Assembly (NCBI GenBank): GCA_015661205.1
Contig: JACVXV010000014.1
Coordinates: forward strand, 1 to 32,304
Direction: 5' to 3'
From: Candidatus Brocadiaceae bacterium
Lineage (GTDB): Bacteria > Planctomycetota > Brocadiia > Brocadiales > Brocadiaceae
DNA: 32,304 nt
The position numbers and the translations under genes are program-made. The notes beneath the pieces were generated by a model that had not been told where the DNA came from, ran no database searches, and saw only the letters and a program-made list of their open reading frames with translations. Within the stretch, counting starts at the first letter, position 1, and each line of letters starts with the position of its first letter. This document shows, in pieces, positions 1 through 7,181 of the stretch.

Positions 1-19
1 TTATTTTGTACCCAATATC

Positions 20-98
20 GCCCCTTCAGGGCTTGTTTTGCTAATAATGCTAAACCCAGGGCGCTGCCCTGGGCTGTCGTATTGCGCCCCTTTGGGGC
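20..98. repeat. Cluster of short GC-rich palindromes (REP-like)
   Basis: Three perfect or near-perfect palindromes follow each other: GCCCCTTCAGGGC at 20-32, CCCAGGGCGCTGCCCTGGG at 55-73 and GCCCCTTTGGGGC at 86-98. No reading frame with coding character covers them. A related pair of hairpins lies at about 8731-8780, so this is an interspersed family. It lies just downstream of the minus-strand ligase gene, where the hairpins could also stop transcription, although no clear T-run accompanies them. Confidence 0.7.
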
Positions 99-129
99 TG
101 TGTTGTTAATACGGTTAGGCTGAGTTTGT

Positions 130-195
130 CCTCCCTTTAGGGTTGCAATCTCTGGTAAATATGCAGAAAGGAGCAAGGCTGAAGCCTTACCCTAC
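130..195. repeat. Interspersed repeat family B, copy 1
   Basis: About 66 bases that match two other places in the window (5152-5223 and 8828-8903). The shared parts are a GGGTTGCAATC core, a GGT(A/G)NATATxCAGA stretch and a terminal hairpin built on GCAAGGCT..AGCCTTxCCCTAC. This copy is the most diverged, with CTCCCTTTAGGG in place of the GTAGGGCGACC start. Its last bases overlap the stop codon of the minus-strand ligase gene. Confidence 0.7.
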
Positions 196-2906
196 TGTTT
201 CCCTTCCTTTTTGTCCGCCAATTTTTTCAGCAATTCCGAAATTTCCTGGTTGCCGGGGAGCAAGGCGAGCGCCTGCCGTAACGGCTCTTCCGCAAGACTA
301 TTCTTATTCAAGTTGCAATATGCGAACCCCAGCAGTTTAAGCGCCTCTGCGGCGTTCTTGTCAATCGCAATAGCCTTTTTGCAGGCAGAAACAACGTTTT
401 CCCAATCGGCCTTTTTGTAATAAATACCGGACAGAAACAGGTGTATCTGAACCGAATTATGTTGGGGATTCGCATTGTTGAATCTCGTAAGTAATTCTAA
501 TGCTTCTCCTTCTTTTCCCGTGATGTTATAGGCGCCGGCCAGATTTTGGACGTAAGCGGCGTCTCCTGGTTTTAGCGCCACGGCCTTTTGGAAAGATGGG
601 ATGGCGTCTTCGTATTTGCCCACCTTATAAAGAAGCGCCCCAAGGTTGCTGTGATAAGCAGGTTCCGAAGGGAGAAGGGCGGTGAGCCTTTTTGAACAAA
701 TAATCGCATTTTGCAAGTCATCTTTTTGTAAATAGGCATTTATCAACCGCACCACGTAGCCGGGTTCTTCCGGGCGGGTGATGTGCGCTTGGTAGAGCGC
801 CGATATTGCCGTGTTAAGGTTGCTGTTTTCCCGGTATAAAGAGGCGATATTGCCGTAAAATGGCGCTTGAAACGGGTCCTGCTCAATGGCTTTTTTATAA
901 CAGAATTCGGCCTCTTTTATGGTATTCTTATTGAACTGTTCTGCTAACGTCTGATAAATAAGGCCGAGGTGGAAGAATCCTATAAAATGTTGTGGTATGA
1001 GTCCAAGCGAATTCCCGGCCTCTGCATAAGCCTTTTGCATCCACGTCTCGTCCTTGGTAGTCGTTGCAAGTTGTAGATATGACCTGCACAGTTCGTCCCG
1101 GTAAAAGGTTTCATACGGATTGAGCTGCACGGCAGTTTCAACAACAAATACGCCTTTTCCCGGTAAGGCCTGCGCGTTCTCTCTTTCAAATACCAGCAGC
1201 CTTCTTCCGTATTCAAAACAGACGTCGGCCTTATAGATGCGGAAGACAAAAAACGCCGCAAGACCCAGCGCCAACATTACGATGCCGCAGCACAGTATCC
1301 GATATACAGCGTGAGGGCGGGGCGTGGAGACGTCGTGAGACTGAAGGGACTGAGATTTGACACCATTGCTGTCTGCCACCCCCGTTTTCAACGGCAATCC
1401 GGTCTTGTCCGTATTTTTGGCTTTTTCAGCATCATTTATTTTGACTACGGAAATGCAAAGTCCCATCAGTACCCAAAAGATGGTTGAGACGGGCGTGTTT
1501 CCAAAGCTGAATTCGTTTTGGATAAGATAGCAGAGTATGCCTGACGACAACCCTAACAGCACAATCTTGTTTTGGTTGGTTAAACGGCGGTAGCTTTTTA
1601 TAACGTACACGCCGAGCGCGGCGAGCAGCCATAGATAGGTGGCGAGACCGATAAAACCGCGCGTGACGGTTGTGTCAAGTATGTCGTTGTGGATTCTATC
1701 CTGCCGGGGGAATTGAAAACCATTATCGCTTTCTTCTACTGAAAAGACCTTTGCCAGGTATTTTTGATATACAATGCCCGTTGTGTCCGGGCCGATACCC
1801 AGGATTGGGTAGTCCTTGATAATTTCAATCGCAGCCAGATACTGGAATATGCGAGAGAAGGATGAACCGTTAACCGGGTATTTTTTTGCATATTCCGGTC
1901 TGGGTTTGCTGTGAGTGTCATAAAAGACGGGAGGCCTTTCCGCGACGGCTTTCTGCTGCGCAGATTGTTCGTTATGATTGCCGGCAGGCTGGGTGTCGTC
2001 GGTGAGATATTTGATATAGGTCGTTTCGTGTTTGTGTTTGACAATTGACGTTTCGTATCTTACATTAAAAAAGAATCCTAACGCGATAAGTGAAACAATC
2101 AATGCGCCAAAACGATACCGTTCAGCAGTGTTTTTGGGAAAAACAAGGACAAGGAAGGGGATGAAGCTCCCCACTAACGCGATAAAACAGGCGCGGGTGT
2201 TGGTGAGCCAAAATGCGGTATAAATGGTTAATGACAGCGCCAAAAACGTCCATATAGCGGGTGTGTTCAGCAAATGCCGCCCATCGCTTTTCTGAAAAGG
2301 CGCATTGAAAAGCAGGACGGCAGCCAGCGGCAGGGTCATGACGAGATAAGCGGAAAAGAATACCGGGTTTCCAAAGGTGGAGAAGACGCGCCAGGTTTGG
2401 AACGTACTCCATTTGAACATGTCAAAACCCAGGTGTTGTGCGATCCCGTACCCTGAAGCAACGGTAGCGCCGGCAACGAGTGTAATAATGAGGAGATACA
2501 ACCTCTTTTTCGTGGACACAAAATTGGCCGTGACGTAAAAGATCATGAGGTAACATACCGTGGCGCTTAAGCCTTCAAAGCGTTTGTAGGTGCCGAGCAG
2601 GCTCATGAGGGGGTTTATTGACAGGAGTGAAGAGATAATAAAGACGATCAGATAGGCCAGGATGGGAATATCCAGCGCCGTGCGGGTCGGCCTGATTTCC
2701 GGCCTGAAGATGAGTATGATTGTCCACAACGACGTGATCATAATGGTCAGCAGGTATAAGAAGGCCACTTTGCTCAGGTCAAAAACACTGTAAAGCCGGA
2801 TATCAAAGAAAAGCGGTATGATGGTAACCGCGGCGAGCAGTAATCCGATAATTATTTTATCGCAGAGCAAGGCCGCGTTTCGGGAAATATTTTTTATTGA
2901 ATGCAT
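192..2906 (-). CDS. O-antigen ligase/polymerase (Wzy_C) family protein with C-terminal TPR repeats
   Basis: 904 residues, inner-membrane. The first ~490 residues are a chain of hydrophobic segments interrupted by a large polar loop (about 300-400), with a GNP motif near residue 178 and a DRIHND motif near 404 followed by more membrane segments. This is the Wzy_C/WaaL/PglL layout, where the loop His is important for transfer of a lipid-linked glycan. After a polar linker comes one more membrane segment (about 545-570), then a TPR region to the C terminus (about 580-895) with recurring A-x-Y...NLAxxY...KAxALxP patterns, probably periplasmic. Family members join undecaprenyl-linked glycan to an acceptor or polymerise it; which one cannot be told here. 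It has no operon partner in the window and is transcribed away from the GT4 gene at 3799. The stop codon lies inside an interspersed repeat. Confidence 0.85.
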   Translation of the reverse strand: MHSIKNISRNAALLCDKIIIGLLLAAVTIIPLFFDIRLYSVFDLSKVAFLYLLTIMITSLWTIILIFRPEIRPTRTALDIPILAYLIVFIISSLLSINPLMSLLGTYKRFEGLSATVCYLMIFYVTANFVSTKKRLYLLIITLVAGATVASGYGIAQHLGFDMFKWSTFQTWRVFSTFGNPVFFSAYLVMTLPLAAVLLFNAPFQKSDGRHLLNTPAIWTFLALSLTIYTAFWLTNTRACFIALVGSFIPFLVLVFPKNTAERYRFGALIVSLIALGFFFNVRYETSIVKHKHETTYIKYLTDDTQPAGNHNEQSAQQKAVAERPPVFYDTHSKPRPEYAKKYPVNGSSFSRIFQYLAAIEIIKDYPILGIGPDTTGIVYQKYLAKVFSVEESDNGFQFPRQDRIHNDILDTTVTRGFIGLATYLWLLAALGVYVIKSYRRLTNQNKIVLLGLSSGILCYLIQNEFSFGNTPVSTIFWVLMGLCISVVKINDAEKAKNTDKTGLPLKTGVADSNGVKSQSLQSHDVSTPRPHAVYRILCCGIVMLALGLAAFFVFRIYKADVCFEYGRRLLVFERENAQALPGKGVFVVETAVQLNPYETFYRDELCRSYLQLATTTKDETWMQKAYAEAGNSLGLIPQHFIGFFHLGLIYQTLAEQFNKNTIKEAEFCYKKAIEQDPFQAPFYGNIASLYRENSNLNTAISALYQAHITRPEEPGYVVRLINAYLQKDDLQNAIICSKRLTALLPSEPAYHSNLGALLYKVGKYEDAIPSFQKAVALKPGDAAYVQNLAGAYNITGKEGEALELLTRFNNANPQHNSVQIHLFLSGIYYKKADWENVVSACKKAIAIDKNAAEALKLLGFAYCNLNKNSLAEEPLRQALALLPGNQEISELLKKLADKKEGKQ

Positions 2907-3119
2907 GATTGCTTTCGGGAGGGTTTATGGTGATTGTTTATGTGATATAGCTAGCGAGTAGTCATTTCTAAAAAACATCCGGAACCACAGATTTCCTGGC
3001 GCGGCAAAGCCGCAACCAAATAAATCTTAACAACAGAGACACGAATTACACGAATTTCACGAATTATTGTTGTGATACGAAGAAAAATTTAAAAAAAAGA
3101 AGTCGTTACGCCGAATTAA

Positions 3120-3184
3120 TTTTTGACAGGATAACAGGATTAGCGGGATTATTTCTCCTGACTATCCTGTTATCCTGTCAAAAA
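3120..3184. repeat. Inverted repeat, 21-bp arms
   Basis: Arm 3120-3140 (core GACAGGATAACAGGAT) is the exact reverse complement of 3164-3184, with a 23-base loop. The outer flanks are A/T-rich and partly complementary. It could fold in RNA as a terminator on either strand or be a small palindromic mobile repeat. Confidence 0.75.
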
Positions 3185-3204
3185 TAATTTAACAACAAAT
3201 AGAC

Positions 3205-3334
3205 CTAGTGCTTAATTGCATAAATTAGCGATATGGTTTTTAAATTACAATCCCCGTACTTATTGTCACCAAAGGCGATAACATATATCGCTTGTTATTG
3301 CAATATATCGCTTGTTATTGCAATTAAGCACTAG
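3205..3334. mobile_element. Palindromic miniature element 1 (CTAG-bounded, 130 bp)
   Basis: The ends are exact inverted repeats: CTAGTGCTTAATTGCA at 3205-3220 and its complement TGCAATTAAGCACTAG at 3319-3334. The inside holds a perfect 20-base tandem duplication (unit ATATATCGCTTGTTATTGCA at 3283-3302 and 3303-3322) and no coding frame. This fits a MITE-like non-autonomous element; the parent transposase family is not shown by the sequence. Confidence 0.6.
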
Positions 3335-3477
3335 TATAGCGTTTCATTAAAACATTGACATAGTATTTGCCATTGCAAACAACATAAATCTGTCTTAAGT
3401 GATTTACCTACAAGGCATTAAACTAATCATAATGACACCTTTAACTATGTATATATTTTAATGAAACGTTATACTAG
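3331..3477. mobile_element. Palindromic miniature element 2 (CTAG-bounded, 147 bp)
   Basis: The left end starts CTAGTATAGCGTTTCATTAA and the right end (3455-3477) is its complement with one mismatch (GTTATAC against GTATAGC). It shares the CTAG at 3331-3334 with element 1, so the two are directly abutting. It is A/T-rich inside with no reading frame. It is likely a second, different MITE inserted at, or generating, the same CTAG/TA target. Confidence 0.6.
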
Positions 3478-3610
3478 CGCTGCCTTTGATCGCAACCAAA
3501 GATTTCAGAACTTCTCTAAAATCCGAAAACCCTGACTGATTAAAAACGCTTGGAACCACAAATTACCTAGCAATGCTTTTGGCTGCAAACAAAAAGGCCA
3601 GAACTTCTCT

Positions 3611-3704
3611 CGTTCCCAAGCTCCAGCTTTGGAATGTGCTTGTGCCGGAAGCTCCAGCTTCCTTCTCCCGTTTCTTTTCGTTCCCAAGCGCCAGCTTGGG
3701 AACG
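3611..3704. repeat. Interspersed repeat family A, two copies
   Basis: Copies at 3611-3636 and 3679-3704 are 26-base near-palindromes beginning CGTTCCCAAGC and ending GCTTGGGAACG (first copy degraded to TTTGGAATG). Each is followed by a second small hairpin based on GAAGC..GCTTC. Further copies lie at 8792-8817, 28699-28724 and 28859-28884. Confidence 0.8.
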
Positions 3705-3798
3705 TGGGTGTGCTGGAAGCCCGTGCTTCATTTTTCTGATGAACATAGTTTCTCTGTGTTCACCGCTGTGAACAGCGTCAATTTGCCAGGATAAAATA

Positions 3799-4965
3799 AT
3801 GAAAATTGCCATAAATGCTACTTCGGTCGTTGCAGGTGGGGGGGTAATCTACATAAAAAACCTGCTGGCCGGTTTATCAAAAACAGAGACGGTTCACCAC
3901 TACGTAGTTCTTACAACCACAGCAGGGTGGAGTATGTTGTATTTCCGGCATCCCCGCTTCACCTTTTTACCGCTAAAAATACCCTCCCTAAGTCCATTAC
4001 TCAGGCTTTGCTGGGAGCAGACGTTCCTGGTGTTGTTGTTAAAGAGGTTGAAGGTTGACGTGCTTTTTTCACCTGCAAACGTAGCGCCCCTTTTTTCCAA
4101 AATACCAAATGTGGCTATGATACAAAACATTGAGCCGTTTGGCAATACTGTTTCTGTAGGACGGGGACGTTTGAGTTCACTGAGGTTAAAACTGCTCAAA
4201 TGGCTGACGGTTTTATCAATCAACAAGTCGCAGGGGGTTATCTTCCCATCAATGAAGGCGTGTCGCGTGGTAGAGGAGTCCGGTGTTTCACTGAAGTATG
4301 CTGAGGTTGTTTATCATGGTATTGATGGAGAAATGTTTCATCCGTTACCTTGCGAACAGCCGCTGAAGAAATACGACTTAGGCAGGTTTATCCTCTTTGT
4401 ATCAAACATCCAGCGATACAAGAACTTTTTAGAGCTTATCCGGGCATTTGCGCACTTAAAGGGGAAGATAGACGACCGCATCCGGCTTGTCTTTGCCGGC
4501 AGGTGTTTTGACGTCGTGTATTACCAGGAACTGCACGCCTTTATTACGGAACAGAAACTTGAAGACCGGATTATCTTCCTGGGTGAAGTCCCTTACGGGC
4601 ATTTGCCGTACTTATACGCGAGTTGCGTGTTATTTGTGAACCCCTCAACGTGCGAATCATTTGGCATGACCATGGTGGAGGCCATGTCCTGCGGCGCACC
4701 CATCCTCGCCTCAAACAGAGAACCCATGCTGGAAATTTGCGGAGAAGCGGCTACCTATTTCGATCCTACGGACCCAGCCGCCATCGCCGAAGCGCTGTTC
4801 GTGGCGTTGAATGACCCATTGGCGTTGTCAACGATGAGTGCTAATTCGATAAAAATGGCGCGCCGTTTTTCATGGGAAAACACCGCATCCCGTGTTTTAA
4901 AAATCCTTGAAAGTCTTGAAATTACAAAGGAAAACACAAATACACAAGAGAACATGGAAACATAG
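3799..4965 (+). CDS. Glycosyltransferase family 4 (GT-B fold)
   Basis: 388 residues. It starts MKIAINATSVVAGGG with the Gly-rich N-terminal loop typical of GT4. The C-terminal Rossmann half has FVSNIQRYKN (sugar-nucleotide domain entry), FLGEVPYGHLPYLYASC and the E-x7-E motif ESFGMTMVE with Glu286 and Glu294, which in this family contacts the donor phosphates and sugar. It would transfer a hexose from a nucleotide sugar to a lipid-linked or polysaccharide acceptor at the inner face of the inner membrane. The last ~12 residues (Asn/Thr/Glu-rich) look encoded by a low-complexity repeat rather than by the conserved fold. It stands alone, divergent from the ligase gene across repeats; substrate unknown. 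Confidence 0.9.
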   Translation: MKIAINATSVVAGGGVIYIKNLLAGLSKTETVHHYVVLTTTAGWSMLYFRHPRFTFLPLKIPSLSPLLRLCWEQTFLVLLLKRLKVDVLFSPANVAPLFSKIPNVAMIQNIEPFGNTVSVGRGRLSSLRLKLLKWLTVLSINKSQGVIFPSMKACRVVEESGVSLKYAEVVYHGIDGEMFHPLPCEQPLKKYDLGRFILFVSNIQRYKNFLELIRAFAHLKGKIDDRIRLVFAGRCFDVVYYQELHAFITEQKLEDRIIFLGEVPYGHLPYLYASCVLFVNPSTCESFGMTMVEAMSCGAPILASNREPMLEICGEAATYFDPTDPAAIAEALFVALNDPLALSTMSANSIKMARRFSWENTASRVLKILESLEITKENTNTQENMET

Positions 4966-5022
4966 AGAAAAGCCTTGCAAGCTATATAGGTATATGCTAT
5001 TATCTCAGCTCGAAACAAGCTC

Positions 5023-5096
5023 GTAGCGCGGTGGTTCATCCCCCGTTGGTGGTGGGGCTTCCCAATGCCATTGCCGACCATGAAGGTCGGCGCTAC
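5023..5096. repeat. 74-base inverted-repeat unit
   Basis: Outer arms GTAGCGC (5023-5029) and GCGCTAC (5090-5096) enclose a second hairpin around 5074-5090 with CCGACC/GGTCGG arms. No reading frame. Probably a small palindromic intergenic element. Confidence 0.55.
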
Positions 5097-5151
5097 AAAA
5101 AGCCATCGACGTAGGTGACTTAATTTATGTACTAGGAATTTCAAAGCAACA

Positions 5152-5223
5152 GTAGGGCGACCCTTCAGGGTTGCAATCGCTGGTATATGTTCAGACAGTT
5201 GCAAGGCTAAAGCCTTGCCCTAC
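5152..5223. repeat. Interspersed repeat family B, copy 2
   Basis: Bounded by GTAGGGCGACC on the left and GCCTTGCCCTAC on the right, so the ends are partly inverted (GTAGGG/CCCTAC). Internally it has CCCTTCAGGG and GCAAGGCTAAAGCCTTGC hairpins. It is the best preserved of three copies in the window. Confidence 0.8.
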
Positions 5224-5266
5224 GTATGGCAGACTCTAAACAAACAACACAAAGAGGCAGTCCGTA

Positions 5267-5761
5267 ATGAGCAAAGAATTTAATGGAAATTTAATCGGCA
5301 CTGGTAAGACTTTTGGGATTATTGCCAGCCGGTTTAATAATTTTATTACAAAGCGATTGCTGGATGGCGCCCTTGACTGCCTTGTACGGCATGGCGTTGA
5401 TGATAGCAGTATCGACGTCTTTTGGGTACCTGGCGCATACGAAATTCCGGTGGCTGCCCTGAAAGTGGCGCAAAGCGGCAAATACAGTGCACTTATTTGC
5501 CTTGGCGCCGTTATTCGCGGAGAAACAGCGCACTTTGATTACGTGGCTGGCGAGTCCGCGAAAGGGATCGCCCAGGTAGGGTTATCTACCGGTATTCCAA
5601 CCATTAATGGGGTCATAACAACGGAGACCTTAGAACAGGCCATCAACCGCGCCGGGGCAAAAACGGGAAACAAGGGCGCTGAAGCCGCGTTATCCGCCGT
5701 GGAGATGGTAAATCTTTTTGAGCAAATCCAGGCCGGAGTTAAAACAAAAAACCGAGGTTAG
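5267..5761 (+). CDS. ribH: 6,7-dimethyl-8-ribityllumazine synthase
   Basis: 164 residues, the usual length. It condenses 5-amino-6-ribitylamino-uracil with 3,4-dihydroxybutanone 4-phosphate, the penultimate step of riboflavin synthesis, in the cytosol and usually as a large icosahedral or pentameric shell. Visible family motifs are FNNFIT near the N terminus, [22 protein letters not shown] with the catalytic His, and the C-terminal phosphate-binding GNKGAEAA. An AGAGG ribosome binding site precedes the ATG. The next gene encodes NusB, and ribH-nusB adjacency is a widely conserved bacterial order. The 125 bases between them show no obvious terminator. Confidence 0.97.
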   Translation: MSKEFNGNLIGTGKTFGIIASRFNNFITKRLLDGALDCLVRHGVDDSSIDVFWVPGAYEIPVAALKVAQSGKYSALICLGAVIRGETAHFDYVAGESAKGIAQVGLSTGIPTINGVITTETLEQAINRAGAKTGNKGAEAALSAVEMVNLFEQIQAGVKTKNRG

Positions 5762-5886
5762 CGTATTTATAGTAGTTCCATCCTCTCAGACGCAACCCCC
5801 AGTTGTTACCATTAGATTAACTAAGCCGTTCCATTTTCATACATTATTTTTTTGTCTTTTATTGCTCTTATAAAATCGAATAAACC

Positions 5887-7167
5887 ATGCGTAATAGAAC
5901 GATTGCCCGTGAACTTGCCCTCCAAGCCCTTTATCAACTTGATTTACGAAGCGACTATATGACCGGTGATATTGAAGCATTCTGCAAAGAAAATACCGAT
6001 AAACAGGACATATACCAGTTTGCCATGTCACTTATCCAGGGTTGCCGCTCTCATAAAGAGGAAATCGACGAGAAGATTTCCCGTGTTGCAGAGCATTGGG
6101 ATATGCACCGCATGGCCATTATCGACAAGAATATTTTGCGATTGGGCGTATACGAACTCCAATACCGGGAAGATATTCCTCCAAAGGTCTCCATCAATGA
6201 GGCCATAGACCTTGCAAAAAAATTCAGCACAAAAAATTCGGGTACCTTCGTCAACGGCATTTTGGACAAGATATACACCCAATTTGGCGCTGGGCAACTG
6301 CCGGCAACCGCAGGGGCAGAAAATATTCAAGCCATTCCTGAAATCGATTACGGCAACGCGGACTTACACGTCCATACCAACCTTTCCGACGGAACGATGT
6401 CGCCGGAGGAGGTTGTAGATGAGGCCATCCGGCTGGGCGTTACAACTATTTCCATTACGGACCACGACACCGTTGACGGCGTTATCGCTGCTGCCCGCTA
6501 TGGACAAGGCAAAAATATCAACGTCATTGCCGGCATAGAGCTTTCCGCATATCTCGCCCCCGCTGAAATCCACATATTGGGCTATTTTATTGACGTCAAT
6601 AACCTCTCATTGCAAAATATATTGAAGCAGTCGCACGAAGACCGGCGAAAACGCATTTATGCAATCGTAGATAAACTACACGGGCTTAACGTGAACGTTG
6701 GCGCGGAAGAAATCTTCACCCTCGCGGGAAAGGCGTCTCCCGGCCGTATGCACATTGCCGAAACGATATTGAAACACGGGTATTGCAAAACGATGGCGGA
6801 GGTTTTTTCAAGATACATCGGCGATCACGGACCCGCTTACGTTCCCAAGAAAACGCTTACCCCGCAACAAGCAATTGAATTGATTAAGGACGCCGGAGGC
6901 GCTTCCGCCTTGGCGCATCCCGGACTGACGCAAAGAGATCAAGTCATTGAAGAACTGGTTAAATTCGGCCTCAAGGGGATTGAGGTTTACTATCCTGCGC
7001 ATACCCCCCAGGACGTCAAGAAGTATCTTACGATAGCAAAAAAGCATAACTTGATTGCAACCGGTGGTTCTGATTTTCACGGAGAAAGGAAGGCGGAGAC
7101 GCCCATCGCTTTAGTAACCATTCCGGGCAGTTTAGTTAGTGAGCTTAAAAGGTCCATTTTAACATGA
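5887..7167 (+). CDS. nusB: NusB-PHP fusion: transcription antitermination factor joined to an RNase AM (YciV/TrpH)-like phosphoesterase
   Basis: 426 residues, three times the length of NusB. Residues 1 to ~135 are a complete NusB: RTIARELALQALYQ at the start, AIIDKNILRLGVYEL and a C-terminal GTFVNGILDKI. After a ~22-residue linker, residues ~157-425 form a PHP domain with its metal-binding residues in order: DLHVHT (His161, His163), DHDT (Asp192, His193), GIELS (Glu218), HILGYF, AHPG (His344) and GSDFH (Asp396, His398). Sequence order and spacing resemble E. coli YciV (RNase AM), a 5'-3' exonuclease that matures rRNA 5' ends. NusB works with NusE on boxA of rRNA leaders, so the fusion could couple rRNA antitermination to 5' trimming; that is inference. 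The frame is continuous with no internal stop. ribH is upstream and ftsY starts 14 bases downstream, implying one transcript. Confidence 0.93.
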   Translation: MRNRTIARELALQALYQLDLRSDYMTGDIEAFCKENTDKQDIYQFAMSLIQGCRSHKEEIDEKISRVAEHWDMHRMAIIDKNILRLGVYELQYREDIPPKVSINEAIDLAKKFSTKNSGTFVNGILDKIYTQFGAGQLPATAGAENIQAIPEIDYGNADLHVHTNLSDGTMSPEEVVDEAIRLGVTTISITDHDTVDGVIAAARYGQGKNINVIAGIELSAYLAPAEIHILGYFIDVNNLSLQNILKQSHEDRRKRIYAIVDKLHGLNVNVGAEEIFTLAGKASPGRMHIAETILKHGYCKTMAEVFSRYIGDHGPAYVPKKTLTPQQAIELIKDAGGASALAHPGLTQRDQVIEELVKFGLKGIEVYYPAHTPQDVKKYLTIAKKHNLIATGGSDFHGERKAETPIALVTIPGSLVSELKRSILT

Positions 7168-7181
7168 GGAGAGTGTAATTC

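Larger units (their letters stand above)
2907..3798. other. 892-base intergenic region made of nested repeats
   Basis: No credible gene. It holds a 5' region with repeated CACGAATT motifs (about 3040-3065), a 21-bp stem hairpin (3120-3184), two abutting palindromic elements bounded by CTAG (3205-3334 and 3331-3477), two copies of the CGTTCCCAAGC palindrome family (3611-3636, 3679-3704) and a diverged ~55-base direct repeat at 2967-3022 and 3540-3595 sharing GGAACCACA, TT.CCT(A/G)G and GC(C/A)GCAA(C/A). Short open frames across 3500-3810 on both strands are repeat-derived. Confidence 0.75.
4966..5266. other. 301-base intergenic region with two repeat units
   Basis: It holds an inverted-repeat unit at 5023-5096, with outer arms GTAGCGC/GCGCTAC and an inner hairpin CCGACCATGAAGGTCGG, and family B copy 2 at 5152-5223. 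The ribH ribosome binding site (AGAGG) lies just before 5267. No FMN riboswitch signature was recognised. Confidence 0.7.

Noticed and set aside
3040-3322. Short CRISPR array
   Set aside because: The CACGAATT motifs and 20-base tandem units are contiguous or too short, with no unique spacers of regular length and no cas genes.
3505-3812. Short frames on both strands upstream of the first GT4 gene
   Set aside because: They lie across family A palindromes and share their wording (for example KLELGNE), so they are repeat translations.
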